DNA of 64,000 bases from assembly GCA_963169195.1 (NCBI GenBank), contig CAUJDN010000103.1:1-64000 (forward strand). Direction: 5' to 3'. Positions 1 to 9,060 of the stretch are shown here, in pieces (position 1 is the stretch's first letter; the number at the start of each line of letters is the position of its first letter). Made by a program: the position numbers and the translations under genes. Source of the DNA: Acidobacteriota bacterium. Its GTDB lineage: Bacteria > Acidobacteriota > Vicinamibacteria > Vicinamibacterales > UBA2999. The notes beneath the pieces were generated by a model. It was not told where the DNA came from and searched no databases. It saw only the letters and a list, made by a program, of their open reading frames with translations.

Positions 1-1
1 C

Positions 2-571
<570 letters not shown>

Positions 572-583
572 GAAGGGCACGGA

Positions 584-643
584 CGTTCGAAGCACGGGCG
601 TTCGAAGCGCGGGCGTTCGAAGCACGGGCGTTCGAAGCACGGC
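584..643. repeat. 15-bp tandem repeat, four copies, with TTCGAA core
   Basis: Four abutting copies of CGTTCGAAGCACGGG (584-598, 599-613, 614-628, 629-643). The second copy has one A to G change and the last has one G to C change at its end. Each copy holds the palindrome TTCGAA. It starts 12 bases after the rpoC stop codon. Directly after it, 652-675 is three copies of an 8-mer of the form GGGTnnnn. Function unknown; it could be a slippage product or a protein-binding array. Confidence 0.85.
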
Positions 644-711
644 GTAGGGCTGGGTAATCGGGTAGCCGGGTGATTCGAGCCTGACGTGCTGCCTTGGCGA
701 TCCGGATCCCA

Positions 712-775
712 CGCGCCGGAGGCGCGCCCATGGCCCGGAGGGCGCCCCACGGAACGCCCACGGCGCGAAGCGCCG
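712..775. repeat. Cluster of three short GC hairpins between rpoC and the tauE-like gene
   Basis: Three stems with trinucleotide loops: CGCGCC-GGA-GGCGCG (712-726), GCCC-GGA-GGGC (733-743) and CGGCGC-GAA-GCGCCG (761-775). They lie between two convergent genes, so they could act as a bidirectional terminator, though no T-run follows. The last stem matches 17 of 18 bases of the reverse complement of a hairpin at 27033-27050, which suggests a dispersed repeat family. The spacer 572-779 shows no gene. Confidence 0.6.
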
Positions 776-779
776 CCTG

Positions 780-1694
780 CTACGCTTCCGCCATCCCCGG
801 CGCCTTCCGGGCGGCGGCCTTCTCGACCGCCGCGGAGCGCAGCATCGCCGAGGCGGTGTAGACCACCACGAGGATGACCAGCCAGCGCACCGCGTCGAGC
901 GGCAGCGACTTGACGATGTAGGCCGCGATGACCACGGCGAGCGGGCCACCCAGGGTGAAGGCGATCGCCGATCCCAGGTGATAGCGTTCGCGCCGGATGA
1001 ACTGCACGCTCCCGGTCGGCATCAGGAACGCGCAGGCGCCCATCATGATGGGGTACGCCGCGGCGGGGTTCATGCCGAGCAGGCTGATCATGATCAGGCA
1101 GGGCGCGTAGTAGCCGATCCCGAGCATCATCAGCGCGCCCAGCACCATCGAGATGCCGAAGGCCAGGCCCAGCTTCGCGGCGCCCAGGCCCAGGGCCGTG
1201 CCCGGCGGGGGGCCGATGCCCAGCAGCGACATGAGCATCAGGCCGGCGGCGCCGAAGAGCGCGGTCCCCATGCCGATCTGCACGCCCCGGCGCGGCAGCC
1301 CGGCGACGACACCCGCGCCGAGATACGCCCCGATGACGGCGGCCGCGATGATGGTGATGAGCGTGGTGAATTCCACCTCCACGATGGTGATGTAGATGAG
1401 CGCCTGGACCGCGGTGGGGATCACGTAGCCGACGTTGAGCGTGCCCGGAATCAGCTCGTCGGGCACGACCTTCCAGGCGCGTGCCATGGCGGTCGTTGTT
1501 GCATAGGAACCGATACCCAGCGTGTCGAAGAAGTTCGCGACGAACCCGATGCCGAGCGCCAGGGGCGTCGGCCGGGCGTCCCTGGCCCCGGGGCCCCGGG
1601 CCCGCCGCTCGCGGGCCACGTTGGCGTACCAGAACACCAGGTGACCGACGGCGATCAGGACGAGGGCGGCGAGCAGGATCGACTTGGCGTCCAT
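780..1694 (-). CDS. TauE/SafE-family membrane transporter
   Basis: A 304-residue integral membrane protein with about eight hydrophobic segments separated by short loops, matching the sulfite exporter TauE/SafE family (COG0730). The first half carries the glycine-rich segment around [22 protein letters not shown] and the second half the repeated counterpart around [20 protein letters not shown], as expected for the internally duplicated fold. Members move anionic sulfur or organic substrates across the inner membrane; the substrate here is not predictable. It is the last gene of a minus-strand group, only 13 bases after the response regulator. A TAGAAT box lies 10 bases before the ATG, so it may have its own start. 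Confidence 0.85.
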   Translation of the reverse strand: MDAKSILLAALVLIAVGHLVFWYANVARERRARGPGARDARPTPLALGIGFVANFFDTLGIGSYATTTAMARAWKVVPDELIPGTLNVGYVIPTAVQALIYITIVEVEFTTLITIIAAAVIGAYLGAGVVAGLPRRGVQIGMGTALFGAAGLMLMSLLGIGPPPGTALGLGAAKLGLAFGISMVLGALMMLGIGYYAPCLIMISLLGMNPAAAYPIMMGACAFLMPTGSVQFIRRERYHLGSAIAFTLGGPLAVVIAAYIVKSLPLDAVRWLVILVVVYTASAMLRSAAVEKAAARKAPGMAEA

Positions 1695-1704
1695 GAGTGA
1701 GCCG

Positions 1705-1710
1705 ATTCTA
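1705..1710 (-). promoter_or_regulatory. Possible -10 box for the tauE-like gene
   Basis: TAGAAT on the minus strand, 10 bases before the ATG at 1694. Its TAG is also the stop codon of the response regulator gene. No convincing -35 hexamer is visible 16-18 bases upstream. Confidence 0.35.
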
Positions 1711-2388
1711 CCCGACGAACTTGTACCCCGACCCGTGAATCGTCAGGATGTGCTCGGGCGCGTGGGGCGCCCGTTCGATCTTCTGCCGGAGCTTCGCCAC
1801 GAAGTTGTCGATGGTGCGGGTCGTGGGGAACTCCTCGTATCCCCAGACTTCGTTCAGGATCTGCTCGCGGGTCACGACCTGGCCCGTGTGCTGCACGAAA
1901 TAGCGCAGCAGCTCGAACTCGCGGGCCGTGAACTCGACGCGCGTCCTGCCCCGCCGCGCCTGGTGCAGCTGGAAGTCCACCTCGAGGTCGCCAATCCTCA
2001 CCGCGTCGGCGGCGGGCTTCTGCTGGCCCGCGCGCCGCAGCACGGCGCGCACCCGCGCGAGGAGCTCGGTGATGGAGAACGGCTTGGTGACGTAGTCGTC
2101 GGCCCCGAGCTCGAGGCCCAGGACCTTGTCCGTCTCGGCGGACCGCGCCGTCAGCATCACGATGGGGGTGGCGTTGGCCCGCGCCCGCAGCTCGCGGCAC
2201 ACGTCGAAGCCGCTCTTCCGCGGCAGCATGACGTCGAGGATGACGAGATCGGGCGACGTCGCCGCCGCCCTGGCGAGGCCCTCCTCGCCGTCGGTGGCCG
2301 TCACGACGTCGTAGCCCTCGAGCTCGAGGTTGTCACGCAGGCCGAGCAGCATCTGCGGCTCGTCCTCGATCACCAGAATGCGCTTCAT
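1708..2388 (-). CDS. OmpR/PhoB-family response regulator
   Basis: A 226-residue two-component regulator. The receiver domain occupies about residues 1-118 with the acidic pair at E8/D9, the phosphoacceptor D52 in the LVILDVMLP context, T80 and K102. A winged-helix DNA-binding domain follows from about residue 125 to the end (TAREFELLRYFVQHTGQVVTR; TIDNFVAKLRQKIE). The start at 2388 was chosen because GGGAG lies upstream and MKRILVIEDE is the usual N-terminus; the longer open frame upstream is not used. It overlaps the 3' end of the kinase gene by 56 bases, which points to tight co-expression as a kinase-regulator pair. Target genes are unknown. Confidence 0.93.
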   Translation of the reverse strand: MKRILVIEDEPQMLLGLRDNLELEGYDVVTATDGEEGLARAAATSPDLVILDVMLPRKSGFDVCRELRARANATPIVMLTARSAETDKVLGLELGADDYVTKPFSITELLARVRAVLRRAGQQKPAADAVRIGDLEVDFQLHQARRGRTRVEFTAREFELLRYFVQHTGQVVTREQILNEVWGYEEFPTTRTIDNFVAKLRQKIERAPHAPEHILTIHGSGYKFVG

Positions 2389-4114
2389 CGACGACTCCCT
2401 GAGAGGCCTGGATGGGGACGGGGAAGTGCAGTGTGAAGGTGGAGCCGCGGCCGGGCTCGCTCTCCACGCCGACATATCCGCCGTGCCCCCGCATGGTGTG
2501 ATCCACGATGGCCAGCCCGAGGCCAGTCCCCTGCGGGCCACCGCCCAGCTCGTGGTGCACGCGGTAGAACTTCCGGAAAATCCTGCGCTGCTCGCGACGC
2601 GCGATGCCGATGCCGTGGTCCCTGATCCGGACCACGACCTCCCCGTGGGCCGGCTGCACGGCGACGTCGATGCGCCGGCTGTCGCCCGAATACTTCATCG
2701 CATTGGCCAGCAGGTTCTCCACCGCCCGCTCGACCGCCACACCGTCGGCCATGACGGCCGGCAGGCCCGGCGTGACCGTCGCGGTGATTTCGAACTGCCC
2801 CTGCGAGAACTGGCGCTCCATCAGGTCCAGCACGTGCCGCACCAGCGGGCCGATATCCGTGGGCTCGAGCGTATACGGCCGGAGCCCCGCTTCCATCCGG
2901 GAGAAGTCCAGCAGGTTCTCGATGAGGCGCGTGAGCTTCCGGGCCTCGCCGTTGATGATCCGGTAGTACTCCTGCGCCCGGTCGGCGCTTCGGGCGCGGC
3001 CGAGCTCCAGCGTTTCGGCAAAGAGCTGGATGAGCGCGAGCGGCGTCTTCAGGTCGTGCGACACGGAGGCCACGAAGTTCGACTTGAGCTCGGCCAGCCG
3101 CACCTCGCGGGCCGCGGCGCCGGCGATGAGGAACACCCCGATGCCGAGCACGCCGGCCACGAGCAGCATCAGCACGAACTGCGGCCGTGTGCTGGCGCTG
3201 ACGATCTCGGGGATCGTCTGCTCGCCGTAGCTGGTCTGGAGACGCCAGATCTCCCGGTGCGCCTCGTAGGGCGCCGCGAACTCGAGCAGTTCCTTGTCGA
3301 AGAAGACCAGCGGGAACGTCCGCTCGTCCACCACGGCCCCCACAGCGCCCCCCTCGGTGGGCGCCACCGTGTTGCCACGGTCGTCCGCGAGCAAGACGCG
3401 AAGCGGCGGAAAGCCCGCCGGCTGCTGCAGCGCCCTGAGGTGCGAGCCGACCAGGGCGGGAAAGTACTCCCGGCGCAGGCGCTCGGCGTCCACGGCGAAC
3501 GCGATGAAGCTGGTCAGCTGCTCGCGCGCGGGTGTGGCCCATCGCAGCTGTGCCTGGATGTAGTGCTTGCGCCCGTGGAGCTCGTCGGCGAAGGCCACGA
3601 TGGCGCGCCGGCGCGTGGCCATGTCGCGCAACGTCGCCAGCAGGGCCCCCCCGCCTTCCGTGTCCTCGTGGAAACGCTGCCCGAGTGCCCCTTCCGGGGC
3701 CGTGAGGCTGGTGTGGTCGTACACCAGCCAGCGTCCGGTCGGGGCGCCCGGCTCGTCGGCGGCCCAGACGATGAACTCGTCGATGAAGGGGCTTTCGGCC
3801 AGGCCCTCGGCGAACACCGGATCGATGTACGCCAGGTCCAGCGGCTCCACGCGGGCCTGCGGGATGCCGAGCAGGACGCTGATGTGCGGGCGCTTGAGCG
3901 CGTTCTCGATGGACTTGGCCAGCCCGTCCACCGCGTCGCTGCTCAGCTGCCGCAGCACGACGGCCGAGGTCTGCTCGAGATCCTTCAGCGAGCGCGACTG
4001 GAAATAGAACAACACGGCGACCGGAATCGCGACAACGACCGCCAGGCCCAGGGCGAGGCGGATGCCGCGATCGTGGAGCATTTGGCTCCCCGCGATGGGA
4101 CGCGTGCCCCTCAT
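2333..4114 (-). CDS. Membrane sensor histidine kinase
   Basis: A 593-residue kinase. Transmembrane segments lie at about residues 19-38 and 313-334, framing a roughly 270-residue periplasmic sensor region with no recognised fold. The cytoplasmic part has a HisKA domain with H353 in SVSHDLKTPL and a HATPase domain with the N box (ENLLANAMKYS), G1 (RDHGIGIA) and G2 (GTGLGLAIVD). The start at 4114 is favoured by AAGGAGG six bases upstream, inside the end of the TPR gene. The C-terminus extends about 20 residues past the kinase fold and overlaps the regulator gene by 56 bases. Signal sensed: unknown. Confidence 0.93.
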   Translation of the reverse strand: MRGTRPIAGSQMLHDRGIRLALGLAVVVAIPVAVLFYFQSRSLKDLEQTSAVVLRQLSSDAVDGLAKSIENALKRPHISVLLGIPQARVEPLDLAYIDPVFAEGLAESPFIDEFIVWAADEPGAPTGRWLVYDHTSLTAPEGALGQRFHEDTEGGGALLATLRDMATRRRAIVAFADELHGRKHYIQAQLRWATPAREQLTSFIAFAVDAERLRREYFPALVGSHLRALQQPAGFPPLRVLLADDRGNTVAPTEGGAVGAVVDERTFPLVFFDKELLEFAAPYEAHREIWRLQTSYGEQTIPEIVSASTRPQFVLMLLVAGVLGIGVFLIAGAAAREVRLAELKSNFVASVSHDLKTPLALIQLFAETLELGRARSADRAQEYYRIINGEARKLTRLIENLLDFSRMEAGLRPYTLEPTDIGPLVRHVLDLMERQFSQGQFEITATVTPGLPAVMADGVAVERAVENLLANAMKYSGDSRRIDVAVQPAHGEVVVRIRDHGIGIARREQRRIFRKFYRVHHELGGGPQGTGLGLAIVDHTMRGHGGYVGVESEPGRGSTFTLHFPVPIQASQGVVDEAHSGDRGRAADAARPA

Positions 4115-4123
4115 TCGCCTCCT

Positions 4124-5452
4124 TCACGCACGCTTCAGCAGCTCCGCATTCAGCCAGTCGTGTACCTGCTGCCACCCGGCCAGGTCCGGCTTGTGGGTGA
4201 CCAGCGCCCACAGGATGGCGCTCGTGTCGGCCAGCAGTTGCCGCCGGCCGTCGCGCGGCATCGCCCCTGTCGCGCGCTGCAGCTCCGCCAGCGCTCCGGC
4301 CGCGTCGCCGGTGGCCAGCCGGCACAGGGCCAGCCGCGATCCCTGCACCGGACTTCGACCGGGATCCCGTGCCTGGCCCTGCCGGTACGCGGTGGTCGCG
4401 GCCTGGTACCGGCCCTGCAGGAACAGCGTGTGTCCCAGATTGTAATGGCCAAACGCCAGATTCGGTTCGAGTTCGATGACGCGGCGGAAGGCCGCCTCCG
4501 ATTCCGACAGGCGTCCCAGCTCCCGCGTCAACACCCCCAGGTTGTTCACCGCCTGCGGGTTGTCGGGGTCGATCCTGAGCTGTTGCTCGAAGGCCGTCAG
4601 CGCCTCGGTGGGGCGGTCGAGCTCGCCCAGCGTCGCGCCGAGGTTGCCCCAGGCGCCACCGAAGGACGGCAGCCGGTCGGCCGCCGCCTGGAACGCGGTG
4701 GCCGCCTCTTCCATGTGGTCGAGCCGCAGCCACGCCTTTCCGCGTTCGAAGCGCAGGGCCGCCCAGGCCGGCGCCAGCGCGATGGCTTCGTCCAGGTCTC
4801 GCGCGGCGCCATCCAGATCGTTGACTTCCTGACAGGCGCTGGCTGCCGCCAGCAGCGCAGGCGCCGTGCGGCCGTGGCCGAGCGCCTCGACGCACAGCCT
4901 CAGGCGCGCCGCGGGATCGGCCTCGCGGAACGCCGCAGCCAGGATGTCCCTGGTCACGGTGCCGGAGGTGGCGTCGGCCTTCGCTGGTGGAATCACGACG
5001 GGCTCCGGGGATGCCGCAACGCCGTCCACGACCTCTTCGATCCGGGCCACGGCAAAGATGCCCCGCAGCCGCAGGATTTCCTCGGCATGGCGTGCCGCCG
5101 GCCCCCGCTGCACGGTTGCCACCAGGCACGCGTGCCCGTGGGCGGCCAGCGATGCGTCCCACTCCGCCATCAGATACGACGCCTGCGTCGTGACCAGGCG
5201 CGTGTTCGAGGTCTGATGATTCTCGAACGCGCGATGCGCAGCGTCCGCCCAGACGATGACCGGGCCCGCAGGCAAGGGAGGGCACACGGGATACAGAAAC
5301 GGCCAATGCATGGCCGGCGGAGCCGTGATGACGTGGGCCTGCGGGCGCTCCCGCTGCAACTCGAGCAGCCGGGCCTGCCCTGCCGCGCGCAGCCGCGGCT
5401 CGTCGTCTCCGACCAGCAGGAAGAGCCGCGATGGACCGCGCTCGGCGTTCAT
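4124..5452 (-). CDS. TPR-repeat protein with uncharacterised N-terminal domain
   Basis: A 442-residue protein. The C-terminal part, about residues 180-430, contains tandem tetratricopeptide repeats (WGNLGATLGELDRPTEALTAFEQQLRIDPDNPQA is one unit, with repeated [AL]...G...[YF]..A patterns), a protein-protein interaction scaffold. The N-terminal 150 residues are not recognised; they include a hydrophobic PVIVWADAAHR strand that looks like a Walker B remnant, but no P-loop is present. The gene ends nine bases before the kinase start, so it probably forms an operon with the two-component pair and may feed or scaffold signalling. The start at 5452 was chosen over longer frames because a TATAGT box sits six bases upstream. 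Confidence 0.75.
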   Translation of the reverse strand: MNAERGPSRLFLLVGDDEPRLRAAGQARLLELQRERPQAHVITAPPAMHWPFLYPVCPPLPAGPVIVWADAAHRAFENHQTSNTRLVTTQASYLMAEWDASLAAHGHACLVATVQRGPAARHAEEILRLRGIFAVARIEEVVDGVAASPEPVVIPPAKADATSGTVTRDILAAAFREADPAARLRLCVEALGHGRTAPALLAAASACQEVNDLDGAARDLDEAIALAPAWAALRFERGKAWLRLDHMEEAATAFQAAADRLPSFGGAWGNLGATLGELDRPTEALTAFEQQLRIDPDNPQAVNNLGVLTRELGRLSESEAAFRRVIELEPNLAFGHYNLGHTLFLQGRYQAATTAYRQGQARDPGRSPVQGSRLALCRLATGDAAGALAELQRATGAMPRDGRRQLLADTSAILWALVTHKPDLAGWQQVHDWLNAELLKRA

Positions 5453-5458
5453 TCCCCC

Positions 5459-5464
5459 ACTATA
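5459..5464 (-). promoter_or_regulatory. -10 box of a probable leaderless promoter for the TPR-kinase-regulator operon
   Basis: TATAGT on the minus strand, separated by exactly six bases (GGGGGA) from the ATG at 5452. This spacing puts the transcription start on the start codon. No -35 match is visible. The same geometry recurs at other genes in this window. Confidence 0.5.
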
Positions 5465-5671
5465 GGGGACGGGCGGGCCAGGCGCCCGGCCGGGTGTGCC
5501 TGGACGTCTCGGATGGACGACGCGGCGCATGCTCCGGGGCCCGTGCCGGTGGCGGCAGGGATGGGCAGGGAAGGCGTGTGCGACGGACCAGCCCGGGCGT
5601 GGGGCACGGCGTGTGCTGGCCTGGCCCCGGGACGGGAGCCCTGGTCCTACCCCCGCCGGGTCCGAGCGGAG

Positions 5672-5701
5672 TTGCGCCTTGACGCCGGGGCGTGCTATCC
5701 T
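5672..5701 (+). promoter_or_regulatory. Candidate sigma-70-type promoter for the str operon
   Basis: TTGCGC at 5672-5677 and TATCCT at 5696-5701, spaced 18 bases, about 210 bases before the rpsL start. It is the best hexamer pair in the gap, but the match is moderate and the leader would be long. Confidence 0.35.
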
Positions 5702-5910
5702 CGTCAGGTTCTCGTGAGCCTGGGACACCCTATCTAGGCTCAGTTGCATCGTGACGCCATCGCGCATGGAGCGTCCGCCGATGCCGACAACACGAAAAAG
5801 TAGGGTTTCCTGCCCGAGGCGCCAAGTCCCACCGGACTTCCAGGCCTGGGGCGCCACAGCCGCCGTCACGGCGGCCGTGGGCGTATTTGCCGCTTGGAGT
5901 GGAGCGAAGC

Positions 5911-6285
5911 GTGCCGACGATCAGTCAGCTCGTCCGCAAGGGACGCGAACAGATTCGGTGGAAGACCAAGAGCCCTGCGCTGCAGGAGAGCCCGCAGAAG
6001 CGCGGCGTGTGTGTCCGCGTGTTCACGCAGACGCCCAAGAAGCCGAACTCGGCCCTCCGGAAGGTGGCCCGCGTCCGCCTCACGAACCAGATCGAGGTGA
6101 CGACCTACATCCCGGGCGTCGGCCACAACCTGCAGGAGCACTCGCTGGTGCTCGTGCGCGGCGGCCGCGTGAAGGACCTGCCCGGCGTGCGCTACCACGT
6201 CGTCCGCGGCACGCTCGACGCCGTGGGCGTCCAGGGCCGCAAGCAGGGCCGCTCGAAGTACGGCGCCAAGCGCCCGAAGCAGTAG
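5911..6285 (+). CDS. rpsL: 30S ribosomal protein S12
   Basis: S12, 124 residues, the decoding-centre protein of the small subunit. It has the invariant [11 protein letters not shown] segment and the [13 protein letters not shown] loop that contacts the A site and is the target of streptomycin-resistance changes; both are the sensitive, wild-type form. The start is the GTG at 5911, giving the family N-terminus [12 protein letters not shown]; an upstream in-frame ATG would add eight unlikely residues. It opens the str operon, followed by rpsG and fusA. Confidence 0.97.
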   Translation: MPTISQLVRKGREQIRWKTKSPALQESPQKRGVCVRVFTQTPKKPNSALRKVARVRLTNQIEVTTYIPGVGHNLQEHSLVLVRGGRVKDLPGVRYHVVRGTLDAVGVQGRKQGRSKYGAKRPKQ

Positions 6286-6291
6286 CCCCGG

Positions 6292-6326
6292 GACCCAGGA
6301 CCCAAGACCCAAGACCCAGGACCTCA
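6292..6326. repeat. Heptamer repeat GACCCAG/A in the rpsL-rpsG spacer
   Basis: Four abutting 7-mers, GACCCAG, GACCCAA, GACCCAA, GACCCAG (6292-6319), then a decayed unit GACCTCA (6320-6326). They fill most of the 52-base spacer. The last part supplies AGGA at 6326-6329, a possible weak ribosome-binding site for rpsG. Confidence 0.85.
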
Positions 6327-6337
6327 GGATCTTCTGT

Positions 6338-6811
6338 ATGCCGCGTAGACGAGAAATCGCGAAGCGTGAACTGCCGCCGGACGCCCTCTACGGGAGCCCG
6401 CTGGTGACGAAGTTCATCAACACCATCATGCTGGAGGGGCGCCGGTCGACGGCGGAGCGCATCCTGTATCAGAGCTTCGACATCATCAAGGAGCGCTCCG
6501 GCGACGATCCGCTGAAGATCTTCAAGAAGGCCGTGGACAACGTGAAGCCGGCGCTCGAGGTGAAGTCGCGGCGCGTGGGCGGCTCGAACTACCAGGTGCC
6601 CATCGAGGTGAACCCGAACCGCCGGCTCTCGCTCAGCATCCGGTGGCTGGTCAGCTACGCGCGATCGCGCGGCGACGGCAAGACGATGCAGGAGAAGCTG
6701 GCCAACGAGTTGCTCGACGCGGCCAACCTGCGCGGCGGCGCCGTGAAGAAGCGCGAGGACACGCACCGGATGGCCGAGGCCAACAAGGCCTTCGCGCACT
6801 ATCGCTGGTAG
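6338..6811 (+). CDS. rpsG: 30S ribosomal protein S7
   Basis: S7, 157 residues, primary binder of the 3' major domain of 16S rRNA and nucleator of the head of the small subunit. Signature stretches are [15 protein letters not shown] at the start, the [20 protein letters not shown] loop and [11 protein letters not shown]. Length is normal for the family. It lies between rpsL and fusA as in most bacteria. The likely ribosome-binding site is the AGGA left by the upstream repeat tract, eight bases before the ATG. Confidence 0.97.
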   Translation: MPRRREIAKRELPPDALYGSPLVTKFINTIMLEGRRSTAERILYQSFDIIKERSGDDPLKIFKKAVDNVKPALEVKSRRVGGSNYQVPIEVNPNRRLSLSIRWLVSYARSRGDGKTMQEKLANELLDAANLRGGAVKKREDTHRMAEANKAFAHYRW

Positions 6812-6829
6812 CGGCACGAGCGCCCCCAG

Positions 6830-6852
6830 GACCCAGGACCTCAAGACCTCAG
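6830..6852. repeat. Degenerate 7/8-mer repeat in the rpsG-fusA spacer
   Basis: One GACCCAG unit (6830-6836) followed by GACCTCA at 6837-6843 and again at 6845-6851, so the period slips from 7 to 8. The family is the same as in the rpsL-rpsG spacer. A separate GAAGGA ribosome-binding site for fusA follows at 6862-6867. Confidence 0.65.
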
Positions 6853-6870
6853 GACGACACGCGAAGGACC

Positions 6871-8982
6871 ATGGCACGTCAGGCCCCACTCGAACGGACG
6901 CGCAACATCGGCATCATGGCCCACATCGATGCCGGCAAGACGACCACGACCGAGCGCATCCTGTTCTATACCGGCATCACCTACAAGATCGGCGAGGTGC
7001 ACGAAGGTACCGCGGTGATGGACTGGATGGAGCAGGAGCAGGAGCGTGGCATCACGATCACGTCGGCGGCGACCACGTGCTTCTGGCGCGACCACCGGAT
7101 CAACATCATCGACACGCCCGGCCACGTGGACTTCACCGTGGAGGTCGAGCGGTCGCTGCGCGTGCTCGACGGTGCCGTGGCGGTCTTCGACGCGGTGTCC
7201 GGCGTGGAGCCGCAGTCCGAGACGGTGTGGCGGCAGGCCGACAAGTACCGTGTGCCGCGCGTGTGCTTCGTGAACAAGATGGACCGCATCGGGGCCGACT
7301 TCAAGGCGTGCCTGGCCCAGATCGAGTCGAAGCTCCAGGGCAACCCGGTGGCCATCCAGCTGCCCATCGGCGCCGAGGACAGGTTCAAGGGCGTCGTGGA
7401 CCTCATCGGCATGCGGTCGCTCACCTACAAGGACGAGACGATGGGCGCCGACTACATCGTCGGCGAGATTCCGGCCGACATGGTGGACGAGGCGCAGGCC
7501 TACCGCGAGAAGCTCATCGAGAAGGTGAGCGAGGCCGACGACAAGCTGCTCGAGAAGTACCTGGGCGGCGAAGCCATCACGGCTGACGAGATCAAGGCGG
7601 CCCTCCGCAGGCGCGTCATCGAGTCGGTCCGCAAGGAGGACGCCCCGTTCGTGCCCGTCATCTGCGGCTCGGCGTTCAAGAACAAGGGTGTGCAGCCGAT
7701 GCTCGACGCGGTGGTGGACTTCCTGCCGTCGCCCACCGACATCCCGCCGGTCACGGGCACCGACCCGAACGCGAAGGACGAAGACGCCCTCATCGAGCGG
7801 AGGGCCGACGACAAGGAGCCGTTCGCGGCCCTCGCGTTCAAGATCATGACCGACCCGTTCGTCGGCCAGCTCACGTTCTTCCGCGTGTATTCGGGCACGC
7901 TCAACGCGGGCTCCTCGGTGCTCAACTCCACGAAGGGCAAGACCGAGCGCGTGGGCCGTCTCCTCAAGATGCACGCGAACAAGCGCGAGGAGATCAAGGA
8001 GGTCCATGCCGGCGACATCGCCGCGGCCGTGGGCCTCAAGTCGGTCACGACCGGCGACACGCTGTGTGACGACAGGAAACCCGTCCTCCTCGAGTCGATG
8101 GAGTTCCCCGAGCCGGTGATCTCGCTCGCCATCGAGCCCAAGACCAAGGCCGACCAGGAGAAGCTCGGCCAGGGCATGAGCAAGCTGATGGGCGAGGATC
8201 CGACCTTCCGCGTCGCCACCGACGAGCAGACCGGGCAGGTGGTCATCCGCGGCATGGGCGAGCTGCATCTCGAGATCATCGTGGACCGCCTGAAGCGCGA
8301 GTTCGGCGTCGAGGCCACGGTGGGCAAGCCCCAGGTGGCCTACAAGGAGACGCTCACCGCGCCGGCCGAAGGCCATGGGCGGTTCGTCCGGCAGACCGGT
8401 GGCCGCGGCCAGTTCGGCGAGGCGAAGATCCGGCTCGTGCCGCTGCCGCCGGGCACGGGCTACCAGTTCGAGAACGAGATCGTCGGCGGCGCGGTGCCGA
8501 AGGAATACATCAAGCCGATCGATCAGGGCATCCAGGAGGCGCTCACGCGCGGCATCCTGGCGGGGTATCCCATCGACGACGTGCGCATCGAGCTCTACGA
8601 CGGGTCGTACCACGAGGTGGACTCGTCGGAGATGGCGTTCAAGATCGCCGGCTCGATGGCGTTCCAGGACGCGGCCAAGAAGGCCAGGCCGGTGCTCATG
8701 GAACCGATCATGCGCGTGGAAGTCGTCTGCCCGAAGGACTACCTGGGCGACGTGATGGGCAACCTGGCCTCGCGCCGGGGCCGCATCCAGGCGCAGGAGA
8801 ACCGCGGCGGCACCGAGATCATCTCGGCCCGCGTGCCGCTCAGCGACATGTTCGGCTACGCGACGGACCTCAGGTCGCGCACGCAGGGGCGCGCGACCTA
8901 CTCGATGCACTTCGATCGGTACGAGCAGGCGCCGAGCAACGTGAGCGAGGAAGTCATCGCGAGGGTGCAGGGGACGAAGTAG
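6871..8982 (+). CDS. fusA: Elongation factor G
   Basis: EF-G, 703 residues, the GTPase that drives translocation and, with RRF, ribosome recycling. The G domain has the P-loop AHIDAGKT (17-24), switch II DTPGH (81-85) with the catalytic histidine, and NKMD (135-138). Domains II to V follow, including the tip of domain IV around [12 protein letters not shown]. Length is standard. The start at 6871 has GAAGGA upstream; a longer open frame reaching into rpsG is not used. A second, divergent EF-G lies at 27352-29445, and tuf does not follow as it does in many bacteria. Confidence 0.98.
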   Translation: MARQAPLERTRNIGIMAHIDAGKTTTTERILFYTGITYKIGEVHEGTAVMDWMEQEQERGITITSAATTCFWRDHRINIIDTPGHVDFTVEVERSLRVLDGAVAVFDAVSGVEPQSETVWRQADKYRVPRVCFVNKMDRIGADFKACLAQIESKLQGNPVAIQLPIGAEDRFKGVVDLIGMRSLTYKDETMGADYIVGEIPADMVDEAQAYREKLIEKVSEADDKLLEKYLGGEAITADEIKAALRRRVIESVRKEDAPFVPVICGSAFKNKGVQPMLDAVVDFLPSPTDIPPVTGTDPNAKDEDALIERRADDKEPFAALAFKIMTDPFVGQLTFFRVYSGTLNAGSSVLNSTKGKTERVGRLLKMHANKREEIKEVHAGDIAAAVGLKSVTTGDTLCDDRKPVLLESMEFPEPVISLAIEPKTKADQEKLGQGMSKLMGEDPTFRVATDEQTGQVVIRGMGELHLEIIVDRLKREFGVEATVGKPQVAYKETLTAPAEGHGRFVRQTGGRGQFGEAKIRLVPLPPGTGYQFENEIVGGAVPKEYIKPIDQGIQEALTRGILAGYPIDDVRIELYDGSYHEVDSSEMAFKIAGSMAFQDAAKKARPVLMEPIMRVEVVCPKDYLGDVMGNLASRRGRIQAQENRGGTEIISARVPLSDMFGYATDLRSRTQGRATYSMHFDRYEQAPSNVSEEVIARVQGTK

Positions 8983-9020
8983 CGGGGAGGGCCGGTCGCG
9001 GGACCCGACGAGTCAGCCGA

Positions 9021-9048
9021 CTCCCGACTCCCGACTCCCGACTCCCGA
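9021..9048. repeat. Perfect heptamer repeat CTCCCGA x4 in the fusA-rpsJ spacer
   Basis: Four identical, abutting 7-mers CTCCCGA (9021-9027, 9028-9034, 9035-9041, 9042-9048), with a partial unit before. It sits where tuf is often found. An AAGGA ribosome-binding site for rpsJ follows at 9050-9054. Confidence 0.9.
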
Positions 9049-9060
9049 CAAGGATCAGAG

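Larger units (their letters stand above)
5453..5910. other. Divergent intergenic region upstream of rpsL (structured leader)
   Basis: A 458-base gap between the TPR gene (-) and rpsL (+). It holds an inverted repeat GAGCCT/AGGCTC at 5716-5741. A compound stem follows: GGCGCC at 5818-5823 and 5850-5855 encloses AAGTCC-CACC-GGACTT at 5824-5839. Another hairpin, GCCGCC/GGCGGC, is at 5859-5875. These lie in the likely 5' leader of the str operon. No short gene with a convincing start was found. The structures could bind a ribosomal protein or simply reflect GC content. Confidence 0.45.

Noticed and set aside
4974-5452. The N-terminal half of the TPR protein as an AAA/STAND ATPase
   Set aside because: A Walker B-like strand is visible but no P-loop lysine motif exists, so ATPase function cannot be supported.
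2330-5737. A 1135-codon plus-strand open frame opposite the kinase and TPR genes
   Set aside because: It is antisense to three genes with clear domains, has an Arg/Gln/Pro-rich composition typical of GC-rich shadow frames, and no recognisable motif.
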